Shown piece by piece: positions 57,731-64,000 of a stretch of DNA of 64,000 nt (within the stretch, counting starts at the first letter, position 1; every line of letters begins with the position of its first letter). The notes beneath the pieces are model-generated. The model ran no database searches. It was not told where the DNA came from and was given only the letters and a program-made list of their open reading frames with translations. Origin of the DNA: Coriobacteriales bacterium OH1046 (GTDB lineage: Bacteria > Actinomycetota > Coriobacteriia > Coriobacteriales > Atopobiaceae); the NCBI GenBank assembly GCA_004010535.1, contig RQYE01000008.1, forward strand, positions 49,136 through 113,135, in the 5' to 3' direction. The position numbers and the translations under genes were made by a program.

Positions 57731-60670
57731 ATGACAGAATCCGCCCGGATCTTCTCGAAGCCCTTCGCAGGGCTCGCCATCGGCAGCACGCACGGAGATT
57801 TCGAGGTCACCGGAATCGAGGAACTGCGCGAGCTCTCGGGCTATGCGTACGTGCTGCGCCACAAGCCCAGCGGCGGCCGCCTCATGTGGCTCGCCTGCGC
57901 CGATACCAACCGCTCTTTCGCCATCGGCTTCAAGACCCCGCCTGCAGACGACACGGGCGTCTTCCACATCCTCGAGCACTCGGTGCTCTGCGGGTCGGAA
58001 CGCTTCCCCGTGAAGGAACCCTTCGTCACGTTGCTCAAAACCTCCATGCAGACCTTCCTGAACGCCATGACCTTCCCCGACAAGACCGTCTACCCGGTTT
58101 CATCCACCAACGTGACCGATTTCGAGAACCTCATGGACGTCTATCTCGATGCGGTCCTGCACCCGGCCATCTACGAACGCCCCCGCATCTTCGAGCAGGA
58201 GGGCTGGCATCTCGAGCTCGAGGGCCCCGATGCCCCGCTCACCTATAACGGCGTGGTCCTGAACGAGATGAAGGGTGCCACCTCCGATCCCGACGATGTG
58301 CTCTTCTCGGAGGTCGGCCGCGCGCTCTTCCCCGATACGGCCTACCGCTTCGAGTCGGGCGGCAACCCGCGCGCCATCCCCACGCTCAGCTACGAGGGCT
58401 TCCTCGACAACCACCGGCGCCACTACAATCTGGCCAACAGCTACACCATCCTCTACGGCGACCTCGACATCGAACGCGAGCTGTCCTTCATCGGAGCGCG
58501 CTTCGCGGCCGTGGAGCAGCGCACCGACAAGGACCCCAACCCGCTCGAGCTGCAGGCTCCCGTGGCACCGCCCACGCGCAGGGTCGAGATGGCAACCGCC
58601 CCCGAGAATGCCAGCATCGCACTCGCCTATGTCGTCGGCAGATCTTCCCAGCGCGAGCGCGTACTCGCATGCGATATCCTGCTCGATGCGCTCTGCGGCT
58701 CCAACGAGGCACCGCTCAAACGGCGCGTGCTCGACGCGGGCCTCGGCGATGATTTCTCCGCGATGCTGCTCGATTCATCGCTCCAGCCGCAGATCATGTT
58801 CATCCTCAAGGGCGCCCGCGCAGGCGCAGCCGAGAAATTCCGTGCGCTTGTCGAGGACACGTGCGCGGAGCTTGCAAACGGCATCCCCACCGACAAACTC
58901 CGCGCCTCGCTCGCGCAGGCCGAGTTCAACCTACGCGAGGGCGAGTTCGGCATCGCCGATGGCGTAGCCTACTCCATAACGGCTCTAACGAGCTGGCTCT
59001 ACGATGACGATGACCCCGTATCCTATCTCCATTACGAGGACGAGATCGCCCATATGAAAGACGGGCTGACCGACGGCTACTTCGAACGGCTCCTGCGCGA
59101 GCTCGTATCCGAGAACCCCCACTCCGCGCTCGTGGACCTCGTGCCGGTTGCCGAGGGGGATTCCGCCGAGGAGGCCGCCGAGCTCGACCGCATACGGGAG
59201 GGCATGTCAGCCGCTGATCTCCGGCAGGTGATGGACGAGGTGGCAGCACTGCGTGCGGAACAGGAGCGCGCGGATGCGCCCGAGGATATCGCCAAGCTGC
59301 CGCGCCTCTCGGTCGCCGATATCGACGATGCGGCCCCCGAACCCGCCTACGCGTGCGAGCAGGCCGACCTCCCCTACCTTGCGCACGAGATGGACACCCA
59401 TGGCATCGCCTACGCATACCATTACTTCGACTTGAGCGGTATCGCCTTCGACGAGCTGCCCTACGTGGGCATCCTCACGAGCCTCCTCGGCAAGCTCGAT
59501 ACCGCCGCCCATACGGCATCCGAGCTCGACACCCTCGTGGAGGAGAACCTCGGTATGCTGAGCTTCTTCACCGAGACCTACACCCCAGACGACGATACCG
59601 CATCGATCCGCCCGCTCCTCGTGGTCTCCGCGAGCGCGTTGGCCGAGAAGATCGATGCGCTGGCCGAGCTGCCGCGCGAGGTCTGGGGCACCACGCTCTT
59701 CTCGGATACCGAGCGCATCCGCGCCATCCTGCAGCAGCGCCGCATCGGCCAGGAGCAAGTCTACCTCAATTCCGGCCACTCCGCCGCCCTGGGCCGCGCA
59801 CTCACGTACTTCTCGCGCGGGGCGCTCGTGGCCGACATGCTCGGCGGCGTCTCGTCCTATCTCTTCCTGAAGGACTTGCTCGCCTCCTGGGACGAGCGCA
59901 AGGATGCGCTCTGCGAGAAGCTCGCAAGCCTCATCGGGCGCATCTTCCGCACCGACACGGCAATCATCTCCTTCACGGGCTCATCCGAGATGCGCGCGCG
60001 GTTCCAAGAGCTTGCCGGCACACTCGGACTTGCCGGGGACGAAGGTGCACGGCGCATCCTCGAGACCCCCGAGCCGCGCGTTGCCAACGAGGCCTTCATC
60101 ATGCCTTCGAACGTCGTCTATGTCTGCGAGACGGGCCCTGCATCCGAACACGACAAAGTGAGCCACGGCAGCTGGACGGTAGCCACCCGTGCGCTCGACT
60201 TCGATTACCTCTGGAACGAGGTACGCGTGAAAGGCGGCGCCTACGGCGTGGGCTTCAGGCGCAACGCCAACGGCATCATGCAGTTCTGGTCATACCGCGA
60301 CCCCGGCGTGGATGGCACGCTTGGGCGCTATGAAGCAGCCCCCGCCTGGCTTTCTGCTTGGGATCCCGAACAGGCCGAGCTCGAGGGCTACATCGTCTCG
60401 GCGGTAGCCGGCCACGACGCGCCCCTCAAGCCGCGTGCGCTTGCCCGCAGGCAGGACAGCGATTTCTTCCGTGGGCGCGCGCCGGAGTGGCGCGGCGAGG
60501 TGCGCTCCCAGATGCTCGCCGCCACGGCAGATGACATCCGCGCCCTTGCAGCGCCGCTCGCCGACGTGGCACCTGCACGTGGCATCTGCGTTTTCGGATC
60601 GCGCGAAGCCATCGAGGCCAGCAAGATCGATTTCGAGATCATCGAGCTTATGGGGGCTGTGCAAGGTTAG
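57731..60670 (+). CDS. M16C-family zinc metallopeptidase (presequence-protease-like)
   Basis: A protein of 979 aa. The inverted zinc motif HxxEH is present (FHILEHSVLCGSERF, His79, Glu82, His83), with a distal Glu expected in the next 80 residues (LNEMKGATSDPDD). Size and the M16C-associated central domain fit the PreP/falcilysin group, which degrades peptides in a closed chamber. No signal peptide, so cytoplasmic. GGGAGG lies just before the ATG at 57731. Confidence 0.9.
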   Translation: MTESARIFSKPFAGLAIGSTHGDFEVTGIEELRELSGYAYVLRHKPSGGRLMWLACADTNRSFAIGFKTPPADDTGVFHILEHSVLCGSERFPVKEPFVTLLKTSMQTFLNAMTFPDKTVYPVSSTNVTDFENLMDVYLDAVLHPAIYERPRIFEQEGWHLELEGPDAPLTYNGVVLNEMKGATSDPDDVLFSEVGRALFPDTAYRFESGGNPRAIPTLSYEGFLDNHRRHYNLANSYTILYGDLDIERELSFIGARFAAVEQRTDKDPNPLELQAPVAPPTRRVEMATAPENASIALAYVVGRSSQRERVLACDILLDALCGSNEAPLKRRVLDAGLGDDFSAMLLDSSLQPQIMFILKGARAGAAEKFRALVEDTCAELANGIPTDKLRASLAQAEFNLREGEFGIADGVAYSITALTSWLYDDDDPVSYLHYEDEIAHMKDGLTDGYFERLLRELVSENPHSALVDLVPVAEGDSAEEAAELDRIREGMSAADLRQVMDEVAALRAEQERADAPEDIAKLPRLSVADIDDAAPEPAYACEQADLPYLAHEMDTHGIAYAYHYFDLSGIAFDELPYVGILTSLLGKLDTAAHTASELDTLVEENLGMLSFFTETYTPDDDTASIRPLLVVSASALAEKIDALAELPREVWGTTLFSDTERIRAILQQRRIGQEQVYLNSGHSAALGRALTYFSRGALVADMLGGVSSYLFLKDLLASWDERKDALCEKLASLIGRIFRTDTAIISFTGSSEMRARFQELAGTLGLAGDEGARRILETPEPRVANEAFIMPSNVVYVCETGPASEHDKVSHGSWTVATRALDFDYLWNEVRVKGGAYGVGFRRNANGIMQFWSYRDPGVDGTLGRYEAAPAWLSAWDPEQAELEGYIVSAVAGHDAPLKPRALARRQDSDFFRGRAPEWRGEVRSQMLAATADDIRALAAPLADVAPARGICVFGSREAIEASKIDFEIIELMGAVQG

Positions 60671-60874
60671 ATCGGGCCCAGCCTCATAAATCAGACGAAG
60701 ATGCCTTTCGAGATCATCCCTACGCATGTGGGGCACACACTGCCCGTTCGGGAACCGATGGCATACGTTCGTACCATTGAAATCCCGAGTGTCGCGCGCG
60801 GCGCTCCCTTTGCATATCAGAGGGAGCATCGCCAGAAGCGGGGGTACGTTTAAAGACGCTGTCTATCTGCTCCG
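60671..60874. other. Intergenic, no gene recognised
   Basis: 204 bases between the M16C gene and the end of the frame that continues past the amber stop at 61037. An imperfect GC-rich repeat (GCGCTCCCTTTGCATATCAGAG then GGGAGC) lies at about 60802-60830 and may be a terminator for the minus-strand operon. Nothing else is evident. Confidence 0.35.
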
Positions 60875-61036
60875 TCACCCATGAGGAAACGGTGAGGCGG
60901 ATGCGCGTGGGCGGAACGTCTTCCCGCCCCTTCGATCCTCGACATATTTCTTAAGAAGATCAGCGTCGGCAGGGTGCATGCCCAGCTCGATGCACCTTGC
61001 CCGGATATCGGCGGGATCGACGCTCCTCCACAGCTC

Positions 61037-61549
61037 CTAGCTCGCCATCAACTCGGTCTTGAAACGTTCCTCCTCGTTCCATTTAAGGCCGGTACTGTAT
61101 CCCGCTGCTGCGGATGCAAGGAAGCGGAGAACCCTGTCGACTTCCTCTGGGAGATCTTCTACCTCGGGATCCTTGATGACGAGGAGCGTAGCCTCGAACC
61201 ACCTCTTGTCTTGACCGGACCAAGGGAGGAACAGCACTTTCTCGACACCATCCTGCTCGGCGAACGTCGAGAGCTGATTAGTCGCGCAGTAGAATGCGAA
61301 GACGGCCCCCAGAGCGCAGCCGCCTCTCAGGGGCCATCGAAGAGTTATCCCCTTGGACTCGAATCGCCCTTCGAAGTTCTTGGACTCCTTATTGCTATCC
61401 AATCCGAAAGCATCTTGTATGGCACGCCTCGTAGGAGCGAGCAAGGTACCCCCGCCATTATCGGCAAGCCAGTTGATGCCCTCCGTGGCAGCAACGGTGT
61501 TGCTGCCGGTACTGTCGAACATCTCGCAATAGATTCCGCTAGCGGGCAT
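61037..61549 (-). CDS. Third gene of the YefM-YoeB operon, unknown function; possibly cut short by an amber stop
   Basis: A protein of 170 aa from the ATG at 61549 (GAGGTGGGC upstream), 11 bases after the yoeB stop. No domain is recognised. It has a Gly-rich middle (GGCALGAVFAFYCATNQL) and the segments VEKVLFLPWSGQDKRWFEA and DPEVEDLPEEVDRVLRF. The stop at 61037-61039 is TAG, and the same frame then stays open for 53 more codons with protein-like content (DPADIRARCIELGMHPADAD, LLKKYVEDRR) to a TGA at 60875. The original protein was therefore probably about 224 aa. A role in toxin-antitoxin control or defence is only suggested by position. Confidence 0.65.
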   Translation of the reverse strand: MPASGIYCEMFDSTGSNTVAATEGINWLADNGGGTLLAPTRRAIQDAFGLDSNKESKNFEGRFESKGITLRWPLRGGCALGAVFAFYCATNQLSTFAEQDGVEKVLFLPWSGQDKRWFEATLLVIKDPEVEDLPEEVDRVLRFLASAAAGYSTGLKWNEEERFKTELMAS

Positions 61550-61560
61550 TGCCCACCTCG

Positions 61561-61821
61561 CTATTTGGCGTAGTGGTCCTTGCATGATAGGACGACGAGC
61601 GTATTGTCCGCGACCTTGTATATGAGCCTGTTGGCGGAATCGATTCTCCTCGACCACCAGCCCTTGAACTCATGGCGAAGTGGCTCGGGCTTCCCGATGC
61701 CCCTGAACGGGTCGCGCTCGGCATCCTTCAGGAGGGCGTTTATCCGCGAGACCGTCTTCGCATCGTTGGCCTGCCACCAGAGGTAGTCCGACCAGGCGTC
61801 GTCCGTCCATGCCTTAATCAT
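61561..61821 (-). CDS. yoeB: YoeB/Txe-family mRNA endoribonuclease toxin
   Basis: A protein of 86 aa. IKAWTDDAWSDYLWWQANDA and the C-terminal WWSRRIDSANRLIYKV...SCKDHY (catalytic His near the end, as in E. coli YoeB) define the family. It cuts mRNA on the ribosome when freed from its antitoxin. Its ATG at 61821 overlaps the antitoxin gene by 8 bases. Confidence 0.93.
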   Translation of the reverse strand: MIKAWTDDAWSDYLWWQANDAKTVSRINALLKDAERDPFRGIGKPEPLRHEFKGWWSRRIDSANRLIYKVADNTLVVLSCKDHYAK

Positions 61822-62071
61822 CGGTGATGTCCCTGGCCAAAATGTTGCCCGCCTCGACTTCGACGATGCCACGCTTGAGCTTCTCGTAGAGATAGGGGTT
61901 CTCGTAGATGCGCACAGTCTCCATCATGTTCTCGTAGTCGCGCGCATTCATGACGACGATATTCTCGCTGGGGTCGTTATTCGTGACGAGCAGCACCTCC
62001 GCATTGTCGCGGAGCTCCCTCATCTTGCCCTTGAGACCATTCCTGAACGCGGAGTATGTGATAGCCTCCAT
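61814..62071 (-). CDS. yefM: YefM/Phd-family antitoxin
   Basis: A protein of 85 aa. The N-terminal YefM DNA-binding fold is recognisable (MEAITYSAFRNGLKGKMREL, then VVMNARDYENMMETVRIYEN). The acidic C-terminus neutralises YoeB. GAGGAGG precedes the ATG at 62071. It autoregulates through the TTGTACAA palindromes at 62094-62119. Confidence 0.92.
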   Translation of the reverse strand: MEAITYSAFRNGLKGKMRELRDNAEVLLVTNNDPSENIVVMNARDYENMMETVRIYENPYLYEKLKRGIVEVEAGNILARDITDD

Positions 62072-62093
62072 GCCGACCTCCTCTCGATGCGTG

Positions 62094-62119
62094 ATATTGT
62101 ACGGTTTCTTGTACAATAT
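62094..62119. promoter_or_regulatory. YefM-YoeB operator
   Basis: ATATTGTAC (62094-62102) and GTACAATAT (62111-62119) are exact inverted repeats. The second half lies in a TTGTACAA palindrome. The TGTACA core is the known YefM operator core in E. coli. It sits 23 bases upstream of yefM. Confidence 0.8.
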
Positions 62120-62169
62120 TGCAATCCTCATTGCAAAGAGATCTGCGAACCCTGCATACAGATCGGAGG

Positions 62170-62774
62170 TTATGGCGATACCCAAGCGCAAGAGCGCCGA
62201 CGGTAGTATCGGGAAAGGTGGTATAGCCGACCTTTCGTAAGGGCTCGGCCATCATCTGGAATCGCCGATCCACCCGCATCCCGCACCGCTCCCATCTCGT
62301 CCGCAAGCTCGAGACCGGCTTCTATTGCCCTTTTTGCAATGAGGCACCACGCGGTGGCCGCTCCGACGCGGTCGACAACACGGTTCTGACTGCCGAATTT
62401 TGCCGGACGCGAGCTTCTTCACGAGCGCGACGAGATGTGGGGCGGCGTCGGACTCGTTGCGCACTGCACCGAACCACTTCGGGTGCTCCGCGACAGCTCC
62501 TCCCGAGAAGTTGGTGGAGGCCACGGCATATGCGTTGTAGGTAACGGTAGCCGTACGGATGGCGAAGGCATAGCCGAGTGATAGCGATGGCCCATCGACG
62601 ATATAGCCCTCTCTTGTTGACGGACATGTCAGTGACGTAGCACACGCAGCTGAAGAGCCTTTCGGGAAGCGGAACTATCGCTGCCAGATCCCGTTCAAAC
62701 AACTCAGCTTGCGACTGATCTTCTCCATAGTGCTCGCCACCGACGTCCTCCAGGCAGCGATGCGGTAGCTCCAT
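62170..62774 (-). pseudogene. Decayed gene of unknown function beside the CRISPR array
   Basis: Protein-like sequence is spread over three minus-strand frames. Frame a starts at the ATG at 62774 (HYGEDQSQAELFERDLAAIV, then LPERLFSCVCYVTDMSVNK). At about 62600 it must shift by one base into GYIVDGPSLSLGYAFAIRTA (then STNFSGGAVAEHPKWFGAVR). At an AAAA run at about 62410 it must shift again into FGSQNRVVDRVGAATAWCLI, ending at TAA 62170. The two shifts do not compensate. With them joined the protein would be about 200 aa. No family is recognised. It may be a lost defence or mobile gene. GC content is lower than in the core genes. Confidence 0.55.
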
Positions 62775-62857
62775 GTTGAACGGCCCAGTTGCCTATGTTG
62801 AGGACAGGTATAAGCAGGTGCTGGCGGCACCAGTACTCTTTGCGTCCCACGTTGCTC

Positions 62858-63825
62858 ATTTCAACCCACGCTCCCCGTGCGGGGAGCGACTGGAGGAGGA
62901 GCGAGCCGAGCGCATCGCCCACGCGATTTCAACCCACGCTCCCCGTGCGGGGAGCGACTAAGCGCTCATCTAGACCACCTTCCCGGGGGTCCCATTTCAA
63001 CCCACGCTCCCCGTGCGGGGAGCGACCACAGTAAGGGCATGCGGGGTGTTGGCCGCGCTTGATTTCAACCCACGCTCCCCGTGCGGGGAGCGACCGACGA
63101 CTACGAGGGCAGGTGGAGGGATGCCCGATTTCAACCCACGCTCCCCGTGCGGGGAGCGACCCACCGTATCCGGCGCGTCCATAATCGGGAAATCATTTCA
63201 ACCCACGCTCCCCGTGCGGGGAGCGACATCCGGCTGCGGCGTTGGTGAGGACCGGGGTCTTATTTCAACCCACGCTCCCCGTGCGGGGAGCGACCCCAAG
63301 CCCTCCCGGCGGACTCCATCAGGCTCCTATTTCAACCCACGCTCCCCGTGCGGGGAGCGACACGAGGGTGGAGGGCGGCATGCCCGCGATCATCGATTTC
63401 AACCCACGCTCCCCGTGCGGGGAGCGACTGCGGACATCGCCGGAGGCGGACTGGCCCGACCTATTTCAACCCACGCTCCCCGTGCGGGGAGCGACCTGCT
63501 GCCCTGCCCGTTCTGCGGATCCTTGCCATTTCAACCCACGCTCCCCGTGCGGGGAGCGACCTTGGCGTTGATCCCCATCCACGCCTCGAGGAGATTTCAA
63601 CCCACGCTCCCCGTGCGGGGAGCGACGAGGGCGCGGGCGGCGATGATCCCGTGGGCCATATTTCAACCCACGCTCCCCGTGCGGGGAGCGACCTGCTTGA
63701 GCTTGACAATCTGCAAATCAAGTAAATTTCAACCCACGCTCCCCGTGCGGGGAGCGACCTGTGATCACGTCGATCTGGTCGGAGGATACCGGATTTCAAC
63801 CCACGCTCCCCGTGCGGGGAGCGAC
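62858..63825 (-). CRISPR. CRISPR array, 15 repeats and 14 spacers, type I-C-like
   Basis: Fifteen apparently identical 33-base repeats, each containing a CGCTCCCC-GTGC-GGGGAGCG hairpin and, on the minus strand, starting GTCGCTCCCCGC and ending GGGTTGAAAT. This is the type I-C repeat pattern, so transcription should run on the minus strand, from 63825 towards 62858. The 14 spacers are 32-35 bases. All repeats are intact, with no degenerate end copy. No cas gene is present in the window. The leader side (above 63825) is occupied within 40 bases by an IS1595 transposase gene. Confidence 0.97.
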
Positions 63826-63864
63826 GCTGGGAACGGGAGAATAAAAAAAACCCATGGGGCTTGC

Positions 63865-64000
63865 CTAGTTTAGGGGTCTCTCCCGAAACTCCTTGAGAAG
63901 AAACTTGTACATGTCCCGCCCCCTCATGTTGAACCTGAACTCGCATTCCTTGAGATGGAGGTAGAAGTCCTCCTTGGCTATCCCCTGGTATTTTACCAGC
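63865..64000 (-). mobile_element. IS1595-family transposase, C-terminal part (cut by window edge)
   Basis: The last 45 codons read LVKYQGIAKEDFYLHLK, ECEFRFNMRGRDMYKFLLK and EFRERPLN, the well-known FYLHLKECEFRFN ending of IS1595/ISXO2-type DDE transposases. A short CCCATGGG stem with TTTTTTTT follows the stop and may terminate it. The element ends within 40 bases of the last CRISPR repeat. The rest lies beyond the window. Confidence 0.85.

Noticed and set aside
60875..61036. Separate small gene after the amber stop
   Set aside because: No ATG, GTG or TTG start with a ribosome site lies at its beginning. The frame is better read as the lost C-terminus of the upstream gene.
63013..63873. 286-codon open frame across the CRISPR array
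   Set aside because: It repeats the same translated segment because the 33-base repeat is a multiple of three and lacks stops. It is not a gene.

Overview
The window reads as chromosomal DNA of a high-GC actinobacterium, most likely a gut-type Coriobacteriia (Collinsella/Olsenella relatives). This rests on strong G/C third-position bias, a sucrose PTS island, Tat-exported lipoproteins, a CopZ-CopA-CsoR copper module and an M16C protease. The lineage is an inference from style and gene content; there is no rRNA or tRNA gene here.

Layout. 1-3544 (minus): AddA-like (cut by the window edge) and AddB-like helicase-nuclease. 3801-10236: atypical ROK kinase, small DUF6506 protein, MATE exporter, zinc phospholipase-like protein, lipoprotein, ligA. 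10516-15079 (minus): LytTR regulator, GHKL histidine kinase and a Tat lipoprotein GH3 glucosidase, one behind the other. 15237-18168 (minus): csoR-copA-copZ with a recognisable CsoR operator. 18308-25985: frameshifted PepSY/DUF5050 lipoprotein, DUF2130 coiled-coil protein, HtrA, a small XRE regulator, fumC-metY. 26158-33979 (plus): membrane protein, then a sucrose/fructan locus (LacI regulator, EIIBCA permease, two GH32 enzymes, stand-alone EIIA). 34002-34887: secreted barnase-type RNase and barstar. 35051-39769: asnS, pspA with a GIDE-like membrane protein, free-Met-sulfoxide reductase, pyrE. 39917-46695: tandem glycine riboswitch with terminator, then gcvT-gcvH-gcvPA-gcvPB-lplA-lpd, a complete glycine cleavage and lipoylation operon. 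46776-60670: mtnN, pcrA-mscS, polar amino-acid ABC transporter, uppP, secreted PcsB-like protein, EamA transporter, M16C protease. 60875-64000: an accessory edge with a YefM-YoeB operon carrying a third gene interrupted by an amber stop, a decayed gene, a 15-repeat type I-C-like CRISPR array, and the 3' end of an IS1595-family transposase.

Outside the genes, the strongest signal is a family of four long palindromes (arms 26-34 bp, at 34926, 46701, 50797 and 56628) sharing the core GGGGACAGGTC. Three sit exactly between convergent genes, so they look like REP-type mobile palindromes used as two-way terminators. No cas gene is visible; by array orientation, cas genes are expected beyond position 64000, past the IS1595 transposase.
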